A stretch of DNA of 64,000 bases from Deltaproteobacteria bacterium (GTDB lineage: Bacteria; Desulfobacterota; Binatia; HRBIN30; CADEER01). Under the pieces are notes generated by a model that worked only from the letters and a program-made list of their open reading frames with translations, was not told the DNA's origin and searched no databases. The stretch spans positions 1 to 64,000 of the forward strand of contig JAJCZJ010000112.1 in NCBI GenBank assembly GCA_029262455.1, in the 5' to 3' direction. Positions 8,673 through 18,587 of the stretch are shown one piece after another. Positions within the stretch are counted from its first letter, which is position 1, and each line of letters starts with the position of its first letter. Position numbers and translations under genes: made by a program.

Positions 8673-9449
8673 ATGCACTATCTCAGTGGCCTGGGGAAGC
8701 TCGCACTCGCGGGCTTCCTCTGCGCCGCGTGCAACACTCCCCCGAGTAACGGCGCCTCGCCAACGGCGGTTGCGCGACCGGCGACCGGAGCCACCGTCTA
8801 CGCAGAACACTGCGCCATCTGCCACGGCGACACCGGCAAAGGTGATGGTCCCGAGGCGAAGCGCTTCACCGCGGCACCAAGGGACTTCATCAAGGGCGAG
8901 TACCGTTTTCGCTCGACTGGCTCGGGCAAGCTACCGACCGATGACGATCTGCGCCGCAGTGTCGTGGCGGGGCTCGGCGGCACCGGAATGGTGCCGCAGA
9001 ATCACTTAAACGACACCGAGGTTGAAGCGGTCATCGACTTCATCAAGTCGATGAACCCGGGCTTCGCAGATGAGCCTCGCGCGAAAATCGTCAAGTTGCC
9101 GAAGGCCCCGGAGGTAGTCGACCTCAGTCGCGGTCGCGAAGTCTACGGCGAAGCTGGCTGCGACGGTTGCCACGGCGATACAGGCCGCGGTGACGGGCGC
9201 TCTGCCGCCGATCTATCGATCGCTCCGACCAATCTGGCCCGACATCCGCTCAAGGGAGGCTCGACGGCCGCCGACATCCTCAGAAGTGTCGTCACCGGAT
9301 TAAACGGCACCCCAATGCCCTCATACCATCTGCTGTTCGACGACGACGACATGTGGCATCTCGCCCACTACGTCGAATCGCTTGGCAGCGAGCAAGGGAT
9401 GACCGATCAGGAACGAATCGGTTGGGAGGTCGAGAAGCGAACTCCCTGA
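8673..9449 (+). CDS. Dihaem cytochrome c lipoprotein
   Basis: 258 residues with two cytochrome c domains, each with a CXXCH haem site: CAICHG with GDTGKGDGP, and CDGCHG with GDTGRGDGR. The second-domain axial Met is probably in GTPMPSYH, and the first in GTGMVPQ. The N-terminal segment LAGFLCAACN fits a signal peptide with a lipobox, suggesting a membrane-anchored periplasmic protein. It starts 2 bases after the cupredoxin stop. Relatives with this domain pair transfer electrons to or from periplasmic oxidoreductases. Confidence 0.88.
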   Translation: MHYLSGLGKLALAGFLCAACNTPPSNGASPTAVARPATGATVYAEHCAICHGDTGKGDGPEAKRFTAAPRDFIKGEYRFRSTGSGKLPTDDDLRRSVVAGLGGTGMVPQNHLNDTEVEAVIDFIKSMNPGFADEPRAKIVKLPKAPEVVDLSRGREVYGEAGCDGCHGDTGRGDGRSAADLSIAPTNLARHPLKGGSTAADILRSVVTGLNGTPMPSYHLLFDDDDMWHLAHYVESLGSEQGMTDQERIGWEVEKRTP

Positions 9450-9526
9450 CCAGAGGAACCGCAGATCAACGCCGGTAAACGCTGATCAGCGGTTTAGACA
9501 AGCGGCAACCGCGACCAGATCAAAGA

Positions 9527-9558
9527 CCGGTTCGAGGGGCCAACGCCCCCCGAACCGG
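9527..9558. terminator. Bidirectional hairpin terminator
   Basis: A 14-position stem with one mismatch (CCGGTTCGAGGGGC / GCCCCCCGAACCGG) and a CAAC loop. It sits between the convergent cytochrome c gene and the large secreted protein, so it may serve both strands. Confidence 0.65.
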
Positions 9559-9579
9559 CCTCGCATGACTCACGAAGTG

Positions 9580-12576
9580 CTAGTTGTCTTTGCGGCGATC
9601 AAATAGGTAGATCACCTTGTCCGCGCCCGGGTTGCCGCCGGTCAGATTCGCCGTTGATTCCCACACGACAAATCGTCCGTTCGAGAGGCGCGGCTTGGTG
9701 TTCTCGCCGAAGAAAGACCGAGAGATCACGATCGTCGTCCCCTTCTTGCGATCGAAAAGGATGACCCTGCGGTTGGTCAACGTATCTCCCGTGGCCTCGA
9801 CGTTGGAAGTTGACTCGAAGGTCACGAAACGCCCGCGCGGGTTGATATCTGGCGCAATGTTCTCGCCGACGGTCGTCGTCGTGATCTGCTCGAACACACC
9901 CTTCTCGATCACGAAAACCTCGATGTTGCCATCGGCGTTCTGGCCCGTGAAATCGCCGTTCGAGCTAAACGAAAGCGCCTTGCCGCGCCGGCCCAATCCG
10001 CCAGCGGTGTTCTCGACAGGTGCAACGGTGTTGGTCATTTGCGTGATCCTCCAGGAACCACGCTTGAACTCCGCCAAGAAGATCTCGCGGTTCCCGTCGG
10101 CGTTCTGTCCGCTCACCAGGTCACCGTCAGAGTCGAACATCACCTGGCGGCCGGTCTGCGTCGAGGGGCGACGATTCTCGACAACCGTTGAAACAGTGAT
10201 CTGCGTATACTCATCCTTGCGACTGTCGTAGACGAAGATTTCACGGTTACCATCGGCGTTCTGGCCGGTGAGATCGGAAAGCGACTCGAACATCACGCGC
10301 CGTGCCGAGCGATCCGCCTCCGGTGCCGTGGACTCCTCGAGATTCGAACCGTCGGAAATCTCGGAGATGACAATGTTCGGATCGGGCGGCTCATTTCGAC
10401 GAAAGTCGCGTCGGCTCCAGACCAAAGCCTCGAGCGACAGATCGGGATTTCCGCCAACCAGATCTGCGTCAGCAGCGAACACGACATCACCGCGTCGGTT
10501 GACGCGGGGGTTCAATGTCGCACCCGCACCACTCGGGTCGTTCGAGATCTGCGTGATCAACACACAGGCGCCCGCAGTCACGATCGGGTCCGAACCTAGA
10601 TTTTCAGGGCAATCACGCTGCCGCGTACACGGCGCCCCTGGGTTCGTGCCGCCGAGACAAAAAGCCCCCGCACGGCGGCTCGGCTTGCGATTCAGCAGAA
10701 AGGCCTCATCGCTAGCATCGGTATTATCGATGCTCACACGCTCGTCGCCGTTCAGATCTTCTCCCGACACGAAGGAGATGAAACGACCGCTCGATGAAAC
10801 ATCGGGGCTGTTGCCGATGGCGACGAAGAGCACCTCCTCCTCAGGCTCCACCTCGGGGCACAATCCCCCTACACTCGGGAACCCAGCAGGTGCGGGAGCA
10901 CAGAGAAACTCGACGAAGTCCGTATCGAGTCCGAGAATATCGTCGATCGAGTCACCCAGCCCGGCCGGACGCTCGGTCGGATGAAACGGCCCCGTCTGCG
11001 AGCCCCACCAGTTCAGGGTTGCATCGAGGACTCCGTCTGTCGCGATATTGCGCAGGCCCACAAGATTGTCTTCGATATTGTTCTGCACGATCCGAATCGC
11101 CGAAGCGTCGGAGCCAACATCAATTCCCAGGCCGTTGTTGGTGATCTGATTCTCGACGAGCGTGGGCGTCAGCAGCGCGGTCGGGATGTCGGACAGATGG
11201 ATGCCTCGACCGGCGTTCCCATCGACGATGTTCTGTCCCACCAAGAGCCCATGACCATGCCCGGCCAGGCTGACGGCGTCGTTGATCAACCCACCGGTGA
11301 CCGTGTTGGCGGTGATCGTGACAAGAACCGAGTGGGGTCCCACACCATTGCCAATTCGCACCGGTGCAGACGTCACATCGGTAATCGAATTTCCCGTAAC
11401 CAGCAGACAATCAACCTTTGCGAATACCCAGTTCAAACCGGCGATGCCGTCGCGGATCACGTTGTCGCTGATCGTCAGGTTGGAGCCGAAGCCAGGGTCA
11501 GCACACGCCCCTTCACCGAGGCCGCAGATATTATCGGCCAATACGACGGCTGTCGCCGTCCCAGCGACGAGAGTCAAATCGGAAATCGTCACACCACTTC
11601 GCTGCACATCGAAGATAACGTTGGCGGCCGACCCAGCATGAAGAGTTGTCAGGGCCGCGCCAGCACTCGAACGAATGGTGACTTCCTGGTCCACGGCAAC
11701 ACTCTCGAAGTACGTTCCCGGACAAACAGAAACGATATCACCGGGCGACGATGCGCTGACTGCGGACTGAATGTCCGCGAAGTCCGGCGCTCCACAACCT
11801 CCGACGAAACGCTCGGTCGGTATTCCCGCATGAGAAAACGTGCAAGCGGCTGAGATCATGCAGTCGTTCTCGCAACCGTCACCAGAGAACGAATTGCCGT
11901 CGTCACACTCCTCACCGATGAACGTTTCGAGGATACCGTTGCCACAGACCGGCTCACCGAAGGTCACCAATCCTGGTCCCGACGTCTCGAAGTCACCGGC
12001 CAAGCTGGGATCGATGAACAGCTCGATGCTGTCAATGTTCGCCAGATCGACCGTAGGAAAATCTGCATACTCAAACTGCACGAGGGCAAGACCACTCATC
12101 GTTCCAGCCTGGACATCGCTCTCGACGATGATGCCGTCCGAGAGCGTCAGTGTGAGTGCGTACGGGACGGAAGAAGCATCGGTCGCGAGCTCAATTTGAA
12201 TCCCTGTGCCCGAACTGAGATCGGCGGCGAGTCCAGCGCCGCTGGCATCGTAAAAGAGTTCGACCCCGCCGTCCGCGAACACGGTCGAAGAGTACGACAT
12301 GATCTCGACTGCAGGGATCACCCCCGCCGTCACATTCGGGCTCCCACCACCGGCAGCTGTCATCTCGACGGTGAGCGTGCGCGTACCGCCTATGACACCG
12401 CTCAGCCCGGAGTCGGTCGCGGCCGTCGAGCCGACGGTGGTGCGCGTTACCCCCGGGGGATCCTGAGTATTAGCACCGGCGTCACCAAAATCGTCGATGA
12501 TGGTCTGTCCAGAAACTTGCCCCGCGAAAAGCAGACAAACGAATACGACTGCGCGTCGCACAGAATTGAGCATCAT
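9580..12576 (-). CDS. Large secreted beta-helix and TolB-like propeller protein
   Basis: 998 residues. A signal peptide (VVFVCLLFAGQVSGQ) is followed by a ~190-residue N-terminal domain, then a Myxococcus-type cysteine-rich repeat (CGNGILETFIGEECDDGN..GDGCENDC). Next comes a right-handed parallel beta-helix (~270-560) with NXITDN-like turns such as LVTGNSITDV and LVENQITNNG. The C-terminal ~400 residues form a PD40/TolB-like propeller in which (D/G)xTGQNADGNxEIF recurs at least four times. A GGGGGG Shine-Dalgarno precedes the ATGATG start; 12576 is used. Likely extracellular; ligand unknown. No catalytic residues identified. Confidence 0.85.
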   Translation of the reverse strand: MMLNSVRRAVVFVCLLFAGQVSGQTIIDDFGDAGANTQDPPGVTRTTVGSTAATDSGLSGVIGGTRTLTVEMTAAGGGSPNVTAGVIPAVEIMSYSSTVFADGGVELFYDASGAGLAADLSSGTGIQIELATDASSVPYALTLTLSDGIIVESDVQAGTMSGLALVQFEYADFPTVDLANIDSIELFIDPSLAGDFETSGPGLVTFGEPVCGNGILETFIGEECDDGNSFSGDGCENDCMISAACTFSHAGIPTERFVGGCGAPDFADIQSAVSASSPGDIVSVCPGTYFESVAVDQEVTIRSSAGAALTTLHAGSAANVIFDVQRSGVTISDLTLVAGTATAVVLADNICGLGEGACADPGFGSNLTISDNVIRDGIAGLNWVFAKVDCLLVTGNSITDVTSAPVRIGNGVGPHSVLVTITANTVTGGLINDAVSLAGHGHGLLVGQNIVDGNAGRGIHLSDIPTALLTPTLVENQITNNGLGIDVGSDASAIRIVQNNIEDNLVGLRNIATDGVLDATLNWWGSQTGPFHPTERPAGLGDSIDDILGLDTDFVEFLCAPAPAGFPSVGGLCPEVEPEEEVLFVAIGNSPDVSSSGRFISFVSGEDLNGDERVSIDNTDASDEAFLLNRKPSRRAGAFCLGGTNPGAPCTRQRDCPENLGSDPIVTAGACVLITQISNDPSGAGATLNPRVNRRGDVVFAADADLVGGNPDLSLEALVWSRRDFRRNEPPDPNIVISEISDGSNLEESTAPEADRSARRVMFESLSDLTGQNADGNREIFVYDSRKDEYTQITVSTVVENRRPSTQTGRQVMFDSDGDLVSGQNADGNREIFLAEFKRGSWRITQMTNTVAPVENTAGGLGRRGKALSFSSNGDFTGQNADGNIEVFVIEKGVFEQITTTTVGENIAPDINPRGRFVTFESTSNVEATGDTLTNRRVILFDRKKGTTIVISRSFFGENTKPRLSNGRFVVWESTANLTGGNPGADKVIYLFDRRKDN

Positions 12577-12850
12577 AAATTCCCCCCAAAGGTATTGTCC
12601 GATCAGGTACAACTATCACGGCATTCATCCCACAAGCCACCTGACGTGCGCAAGAACAATCTCCGGTTGGCAGGGGGACACGGCACGGGTCCTGCCCAAA
12701 GCCCCGCTCGTCACCCGGTCACGAGACCGTTGAGCGCCCGATTCAACCGATCAATCGCCTCGCCTCTTGCCAGATGGTTTACAACCGGTAAGCATCACCT
12801 GAGCTTATCCAACACAGCGTTCAATACTGCCACTCCGAAGGGGAACAACC

Positions 12851-14830
12851 ATGCAAATTCCGTCCAGATTCCTGCTTCTACCCGTCGTTACACTCTTGTC
12901 GACCGGTGCCGCGGCTCAGGAATGCGAAAAATCCTTTGACAGCACCTACGAGCTGATCCAAGAGGCGATCTTCGAAAACAAAGGCTGTACAGCCCAAGCC
13001 TGCCACGGCGCGGACGCAGCCGGCGGACTCGATCTGAGCGCCGACGTGTCGTACGACAACCTGATCGAGCAGGCAGCGACGACGGTCACCACGAACGACA
13101 TCCCAGGCATCAAGCGGGTTGTCCCCGGCCAGAAGGACCAAAGCCTCCTCTTCCTGAACTTGGCAGCGGGCACTCTGCCCGACCAGTGGCAGGTTCCGCT
13201 GCGCTCCATGCCGCTTGGGCTAGACCCGCTCACGACAGACGAATTGGAAGCGGTACGCTCTTGGATCGAACAAGGCGCTCCCCGAGAAGGGACAGTGCCG
13301 GGAACAGGGGAACTCTTAAACGCCTGCTTGCCACCCGCCAAGCCACTTCCGATCGTTCCACTACCGGCTCCAGATCCCGAAGTCGGCCGCCAGATTCGGA
13401 TGCCGAAATGGACCCTACCTGCAGGGAGCGAAGACGAAGTTTGCTTCGCCAGCTACTTCGACATTTCCGAAGGTATCCCCGAGAGATTCCTCTCAGAAGA
13501 CGGCGAACGATTCCGCTTCAAGAGAAGCCAGATCCGCCAAGACCCCCTGAGCCATCACCTCATTGTCACGTACTACAATGGTACGGCTGCGTTTGACGAC
13601 CCGAGCTGGGGCGCATTCAAGTGCCGCGGTGGAGACAAGGAAGGCCAGGCCTGCGCACCGACCGACCTCGAGTTTTGCGGCGAGGGACTATGTGGAAGTG
13701 AGCCGAGACGGTCCATCGCATGCATCGCCTTTGGACCACCGGATCTTCGCACGCGGGGCATTGGGTTCCCCGGCACCCAAGAAGCATCTTTTGAACAGAA
13801 CTATCCCCCGGGTGTCTACAACGAGCTCCCCACCAAGGGGCTACTAGTGTGGAATTCACACGCCTTCAACCTGACCGATGAAGACGGTGGGCTTCAAGCG
13901 TGGACGAATTTCGACTTCGCCGAACCCGAGGATCAGAAGTTTCGCGTCAGCGGGATTTTCAATAACAGCCAAATCTTCGGGATGAACACTCCCCCCTTCG
14001 AGGCAGAAGAGCTGTGCAACCACCACGTATTCCCTCCAGACACACGCCTATTCGAACTGAACTCGCACAACCACCAGCGCGGTAAACGCTTCCGCACTTT
14101 CCAGGGGCGGTACGTTTGCGACGGCGGCGCGAATGCAGGTGCGGCCTGCTCACCAATTGAGGAGACCTCTTTCGAGATTCCGGATCTTTGCGCTGGCGCG
14201 CCCTGCGTCCGGATGATTCCGCCGGAGATGGGCGACTGCAACGGTGACGGGCGGGTCGGCATCTCCGACCTCACCACCTGCGTCAACATTTCACTTGGAA
14301 CGGTGCCACTTCGTCGGTGCCAAACCGGCGACGCGAACGAGGACGGCAAGGTCACCGTGAACGAACTGGTCAGGGCGGTGAATGCTGCACTCGACGGCCC
14401 GACGATCGACGACGCAGAGGCCGAATTGCTTTACACCAATCTGGTCTACAACGATCCGACCGTTGTCAGGTACAATCCCCCGCGCGAGTACCCTGGGCTT
14501 TCGCGGAGCGCTGCCGAGCGAACCCTGACGTACTGCTCGGTCTACGACAACGGTTACACCGATCCGGACGAGGTCAAAAAGAAATCCACCTCGCCGCCAA
14601 CACCGTTCGGTGCGCTCGCCCCGGGTGGTCCCTGCCCCGAAGCGTCCGGTTGTACCGAGGGACAGGTCGGAGCGGACTGTAGTGGCGATACCGCCGCCGC
14701 CCGCGACACTTCGTGCGACACGTCGCCCGGAGCCGGCGATGGCGTTTGCGATGCATGCGTCTTACGCGGCGGTGTGACCACCGAGGATGAGATGTACATC
14801 CTGATGGGAGCCTTCTACGTCGAGCGTTAG
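12851..14830 (+). CDS. Secreted PHM-like copper monooxygenase with CX4CH domain and inserted EF-hand pair
   Basis: 659 residues. Signal peptide 1-22. Residues ~28-142 form a cytochrome-like domain with C46-x4-C51-H52, then GGLDLS, PG-x4-SLLFLNL, RSMP and SWIEQGAP. Residues ~185-659 match the copper type II ascorbate-dependent monooxygenase (PHM/DBM) core: a HH pair (235-236), H337, HXH (406/408) and a terminal methionine in EDEMYILM (648), equivalent to the CuM Met. A two-EF-hand dockerin-like module (~460-516, GDCNGDGRVGISDL and GDANEDGKVTVNELV) is inserted between the HXH site and the Met. An AAGGGGA ribosome site precedes the ATG. Paralogue at 26264. Substrate unknown; extracellular hydroxylation is inferred. 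Confidence 0.75.
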   Translation: MQIPSRFLLLPVVTLLSTGAAAQECEKSFDSTYELIQEAIFENKGCTAQACHGADAAGGLDLSADVSYDNLIEQAATTVTTNDIPGIKRVVPGQKDQSLLFLNLAAGTLPDQWQVPLRSMPLGLDPLTTDELEAVRSWIEQGAPREGTVPGTGELLNACLPPAKPLPIVPLPAPDPEVGRQIRMPKWTLPAGSEDEVCFASYFDISEGIPERFLSEDGERFRFKRSQIRQDPLSHHLIVTYYNGTAAFDDPSWGAFKCRGGDKEGQACAPTDLEFCGEGLCGSEPRRSIACIAFGPPDLRTRGIGFPGTQEASFEQNYPPGVYNELPTKGLLVWNSHAFNLTDEDGGLQAWTNFDFAEPEDQKFRVSGIFNNSQIFGMNTPPFEAEELCNHHVFPPDTRLFELNSHNHQRGKRFRTFQGRYVCDGGANAGAACSPIEETSFEIPDLCAGAPCVRMIPPEMGDCNGDGRVGISDLTTCVNISLGTVPLRRCQTGDANEDGKVTVNELVRAVNAALDGPTIDDAEAELLYTNLVYNDPTVVRYNPPREYPGLSRSAAERTLTYCSVYDNGYTDPDEVKKKSTSPPTPFGALAPGGPCPEASGCTEGQVGADCSGDTAAARDTSCDTSPGAGDGVCDACVLRGGVTTEDEMYILMGAFYVER

Positions 14831-14870
14831 CCTGAAAAATCCAGAAGATCCAGGCTAGATATTCATCTGT

Positions 14871-14907
14871 GCGGGGCGCTCGGGCTCGACCAATTCGAGC
14901 GCCCCGC
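14871..14907. terminator. Bidirectional hairpin terminator
   Basis: A perfect 12-bp stem (GCGGGGCGCTCG / CGAGCGCCCCGC) with a 13-base loop, lying between the convergent monooxygenase-like gene and a lipoprotein gene. Confidence 0.7.
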
Positions 14908-14911
14908 AATC

Positions 14912-15451
14912 TCACTCGAACCCGACGCTGCGCTTTACTTCACCCAGCCACGCGACCAGATCGCGCGCCTCGACGGAAAAGTTTTTGGCAACCCAGTCCC
15001 CCGTACCAGCCAGGAACACTTGATTGTACCGCGCCTCGCGCGAATCGAAGACGTAGGCGACATCGAGCCCACCACTGCGCTCAAAGGACAGAGGATCGCG
15101 CATCACGCGCCCGCCGGCCGCCCCGTCGATCAGGGCAACCTTCTCGCGCAGAACCCGCGGATCGATCGATCCGACTCGCTTGGAGTCAGCGTACTTGCTG
15201 AGCAGGTCCGATTCGCGCACGACCGATGACTTCATCTCGGCCGGGTACCACGGCTTGTCGCGTTGGTAGCTCCACACGAGACCGTCGGAGTCGATGTAGA
15301 TGCCTTTCAGCTCGTACCCCCACTCCATTTCCAGACGAAACGACTCGAAGAGAATTCTCCCCTTCTCGAGATGCTTGTCTGGATCACCCGACCACAGAGA
15401 GCAGCCCGCACTCACAACTGCCAACAGCGCTACAACAATCACTTTCCTCAT
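14912..15451 (-). CDS. Hypothetical lipoprotein
   Basis: 179 residues. A short signal peptide with a clear lipobox (VVALLAVVSAGCSLW) is followed by a mixed charged domain containing DKHLEKGRILFESFRLEMEWGYEL, with strands and helices but no motif I recognise. GAGGAG 10 bases before ATG 15451 fixes the start; the frame extends further upstream without support. It ends next to the terminator shared with the copper monooxygenase-like gene. Envelope-located; function unknown. Confidence 0.75.
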   Translation of the reverse strand: MRKVIVVALLAVVSAGCSLWSGDPDKHLEKGRILFESFRLEMEWGYELKGIYIDSDGLVWSYQRDKPWYPAEMKSSVVRESDLLSKYADSKRVGSIDPRVLREKVALIDGAAGGRVMRDPLSFERSGGLDVAYVFDSREARYNQVFLAGTGDWVAKNFSVEARDLVAWLGEVKRSVGFE

Positions 15452-15554
15452 CACCACTCTCCTCAGGCCTTCGCGCCCCGGTTGACACCGGGAACCGGTG
15501 CATCGAAAGTGCCACACGATCCCGCGACACGCCATCCCGAGGAAAGGCCACATC

Positions 15555-16103
15555 ATGCCCATGCAACGTCTGCTCGCTCTGTTCGGCTCGTCGTCCGAAG
15601 CCGCAGCCTCTCGAAATCCCTTCGCAAAGAAGCTCGCCGAACACCTGACAGAACTCGCCCCAGAACGCCTCGAATATGTGGCGGGATTCGCCGGGCAGTT
15701 GACCCGGGTTGCCTACGCGGACAACGACGTATCCGAGGTCGAACGCACCGCAATCACAAGGGTCCTGCGGGAACGGTCGATTCTCCAGTCACGCGAAGCC
15801 GACGCCGTCATCGATCTACTGGTCGCCCAGCTCGAAGCACTGCGCGGCACCGAGGAATTCCAACTCAACCGTGCCATCAACAATCACGCCAGTGCGGAAG
15901 AGAAGGAGGCGTTGGTGGACTGTCTGTATGCCGTCGGCGCAGCAGACGACACGGTATCAAACATCGAGGACCAGGAGATCCGCACGATCTCCCACGCGCT
16001 CAACATTCCGAATGAGCGTCTCATGGACATTCGATCGCGCTATCGCGACCACCTCGAGGTCCTCAAGCACGCCGCTGCGTTGCGCAAGGCGAAACAGCCG
16101 TAG
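15555..16103 (+). CDS. TerB-family (tellurite resistance-like) protein
   Basis: 182 residues, all-helical. The TerB signature is visible: VAYADNDVSEVERTAITRVL, then a second acidic repeat DCLYAVGAADDTVSNIEDQEIRTI, each with acidic clusters that in TerB proteins bind metal. GAGGAAAGG upstream supports ATG 15555. It is cytoplasmic and usually linked to stress or metal responses; despite the family name no tellurite link is implied. Converges with the large dockerin protein, with only 7 bases between stops. Confidence 0.85.
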   Translation: MPMQRLLALFGSSSEAAASRNPFAKKLAEHLTELAPERLEYVAGFAGQLTRVAYADNDVSEVERTAITRVLRERSILQSREADAVIDLLVAQLEALRGTEEFQLNRAINNHASAEEKEALVDCLYAVGAADDTVSNIEDQEIRTISHALNIPNERLMDIRSRYRDHLEVLKHAAALRKAKQP

Positions 16104-16110
16104 TTGCTCC

Positions 16111-18450
16111 CTAGTCGCAGGTAGGAGCGTCCAGGAAGTAGAACGTCACCTGCGTGTCCATGGCGTTGTTGTCACCCCGCACCACCCCGATGGTCCTCTC
16201 GAAGCCGGGAAGCGAGTGGGGACTCGACCCCAACGAGTCGGCAGTGAGTGAGAACGGCGTGATGGTAGCGCGCTTTTCACCGGCCGTGTCGACCAGGTCG
16301 AAGACCGCCTGATTGCTTCCGTCGGAGAGCCGCTTGGCGTAGTGAACCACCCAGTCGTTGCCGCTCGCATGAACCCGCGTCGTCCATCGGTGGTTCGACT
16401 TGTCGTCCGGACCGTGCAGCACCTTGTCGGCAATGACGCTTCCGCTGGTCGAGAGGCGATCGAAAGTCGCAAATCGAATCTGCCAGTTTGATCCGTGCTG
16501 GCGGATAGCGTTCTCGGTCCATACCGCGGCGTAGTGGCTGCCGTTGTAGGCGAGATCGGGGAACTCATCCCAGTTGTATTCTTTGCTTGGCACCACCTTG
16601 ATATGGGGGCGCATCTGTCCAGTCGGCTCCCAATACTTGGTCATGACACCACCGGTTGCGATCTTGATGTCTTTGACGCTGAGGATCGCGTTGCCCTGGC
16701 CGTCATGAGCGACACGGGGATAGAACTGGTGTGTAAGATCGAAATCCACCAGGTTGACAAAGGCCGTCTCCGCACCGGTCGGGCTGAGCTTGAAACCATA
16801 ACTACAGGAGTGCCCGACACAGTCGCCCTCGACCACCGCAACAAAGCCGTCTTCGTAGCTCTCAATGTCGCCGTCTGCCTCACTGTCCCAAATCGAGGAG
16901 TAGAGCAGCTTCGGACCAACTTTGCGTCGCGCCGAAACAGCCCCGGCCTTGGTGACGGTGTGATAGTACATCGACGACTGTTCGGCCGTCAGAACACCAA
17001 AGTGATCCTCATGCCAGGCAGCCATGTAATAGCGATTGCGCCACTGGATCTTGGGAATGCTCGCAATCAACATTGGACCATCCGACACTTCGCCGTCGGT
17101 CTTGACATGGGCGTAGTAGAGCCGGGCCACAGAGGAAAATCCCGGGTCATCGCGGAGCCAGAAAATGCCCCAGCCGTCGTCGGTGGTGACGGTGTCCGTC
17201 AGCCACAAGTTTCCGAAGGCCTGGTTGCTGATACTCACCGGCGGGGACAATTGCCAGTCGAGACCCCCAGGACATGACGGAGTCGACGTCGGACTAGCCG
17301 TCGCCGTCGGCGTGGGCGTGCGTGTAATCGTCGGCGTCTTCGTCCACGTCATCGTCCGCGTAAACGTTCGCGTCCGTGTGTTGGTTGGCGTCCGAGTAAT
17401 GGTCGGAGTGTAAGACGGCGTCTTTGTCCGCGTCGAAGTCCGTGTCCGCGTATTGCTCGGTGTATAGCTCGGCGTACGCGTCGCAGTCGGCGTGCGCGTA
17501 TGAGTGACCGTGCGGGTCGGCGTGAAGGTTCGGGTAAATGTCTTCGTTCGCGTTGCGGTCCTGGTCCGCGTGGCTGTGTGAGTCGGTGTCTCGGTCCTCG
17601 TCGGTGTGTCGGTCCTCGTCGGCGTACCAGTGCGAGTCGGCGTTCCGGTCTGAGTCGGCGTCGGAGTGTCAGTCGAGGTTGCCGTCGGCGTCGCCTCGAT
17701 GACCGTGGCAGTGGGAGTGTTCGTTTGAGTCGGAGTGTCAGTCGACGTTGCCGTCGGTGACGCCTCCACGACAGTGGCCGTCGGAGTGTTCGTCGGGATC
17801 GGATCTTCGTCGACTCCCCAACTACCCGAACAATCGCCGATCAGAATCGCCGCAAAATCCTGCGAAGGAGCATCGCCTGTCAATGGATGGTAGCCGATCC
17901 CTCCAGGCTGGCAGCTGCCACTCGACAAGCTCGGATCGGCGACGGTCTGGTTCTCCCCCGAAGAGGCCAGCGGTACGAACAGCCAATCCGAGTCACATGC
18001 CTCGGCCGCTTCAAAGCGGACCAGTGACCCGATCGCGAACCGCAAGATGTGTGCGGCATCGAGAGCCGAAACGCTACCGTCCCCGGTGACGTCACAAGCG
18101 AGGGACTCAAACGTCCCAATCTCTTTCATCCCAACGACCGCTTGCAAAACGTAGGCGGCGTCCAAAGCCGTAACCGCCTCGTCCCAGCCGCCGGACTTGC
18201 CGGGCTCGATAGTGACCGTCGCACCGGCCGAACCGGCGCCGTCGTAGAATCCCGATTTATCGCTTTCGCCGCCAACACCACCGCCGCCGACGATGGCGAC
18301 CGACACATCCGTGACCGGTTCTGCTGTGTCGTAATACATGATCTCGCCCGAAATCAACGCGGCGTGCGCCGCCGCCCCCCCAGTGATGCATGTCGCAAAC
18401 ACAAGGGCGCGCTTTAGATTCTTTGAGAACACCTTCACCACACCACCCAA
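16111..18450 (-). CDS. Secreted dockerin-type protein with Thr/Pro linker and C-terminal propeller-like domain
   Basis: Up to 779 residues. Signal peptide to ~31; a carboxypeptidase-regulatory-like strand set (~33-80); a dockerin-type pair (~93-143: [15 protein letters not shown] and [19 protein letters not shown]); and a short CDSDW..GDCSGSW module (~150-211). A 175-residue T-x-T-P/T-R-T linker spans 217-391. The C-terminal ~385 residues have repeated W/Y-rich strands ([29 protein letters not shown]) like a six- or seven-bladed propeller. The listed start is TTG; GTG codons at 18441-18432 are equally plausible. The N-terminal half is homologous to the protein at 57860. Probably cell-surface; function unknown. 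Confidence 0.8.
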   Translation of the reverse strand: MGGVVKVFSKNLKRALVFATCITGGAAAHAALISGEIMYYDTAEPVTDVSVAIVGGGGVGGESDKSGFYDGAGSAGATVTIEPGKSGGWDEAVTALDAAYVLQAVVGMKEIGTFESLACDVTGDGSVSALDAAHILRFAIGSLVRFEAAEACDSDWLFVPLASSGENQTVADPSLSSGSCQPGGIGYHPLTGDAPSQDFAAILIGDCSGSWGVDEDPIPTNTPTATVVEASPTATSTDTPTQTNTPTATVIEATPTATSTDTPTPTQTGTPTRTGTPTRTDTPTRTETPTHTATRTRTATRTKTFTRTFTPTRTVTHTRTPTATRTPSYTPSNTRTRTSTRTKTPSYTPTITRTPTNTRTRTFTRTMTWTKTPTITRTPTPTATASPTSTPSCPGGLDWQLSPPVSISNQAFGNLWLTDTVTTDDGWGIFWLRDDPGFSSVARLYYAHVKTDGEVSDGPMLIASIPKIQWRNRYYMAAWHEDHFGVLTAEQSSMYYHTVTKAGAVSARRKVGPKLLYSSIWDSEADGDIESYEDGFVAVVEGDCVGHSCSYGFKLSPTGAETAFVNLVDFDLTHQFYPRVAHDGQGNAILSVKDIKIATGGVMTKYWEPTGQMRPHIKVVPSKEYNWDEFPDLAYNGSHYAAVWTENAIRQHGSNWQIRFATFDRLSTSGSVIADKVLHGPDDKSNHRWTTRVHASGNDWVVHYAKRLSDGSNQAVFDLVDTAGEKRATITPFSLTADSLGSSPHSLPGFERTIGVVRGDNNAMDTQVTFYFLDAPTCD
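17278..17802 (-). repeat. Low-complexity repeat encoding the Thr/Pro/Arg linker
   Basis: This part of the dockerin protein gene consists of degenerate short repeats of the CGTCGGCGTG / GTCCGCGT kind on the + strand. They encode alternating TPT, TRT and TKT units. The repeats are imperfect and in frame, consistent with expansion of a linker rather than a mobile repeat. Confidence 0.75.
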
Positions 18451-18587
18451 TCAGCAACAACGGTGCCATCCCTTGGTCGACCTCGCCAACTTGCCAAAAT
18501 CAGCGTCTTTCAAAGCATCGACACGAGCGCCGTCGCAATCGCGACACCGGTGACACAACGTCGTCCTGCTTCGCACAGTCAATCGGA

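Noticed and set aside
15555-16103. Tellurite resistance operon
   Set aside because: Only a TerB-like gene is present, with no other ter genes around; the family name does not justify the phenotype.
17278-17802. Regular short repeats that could suggest a CRISPR array
   Set aside because: The repeats are short, degenerate, in frame with the dockerin protein and lack unique spacers of constant length.
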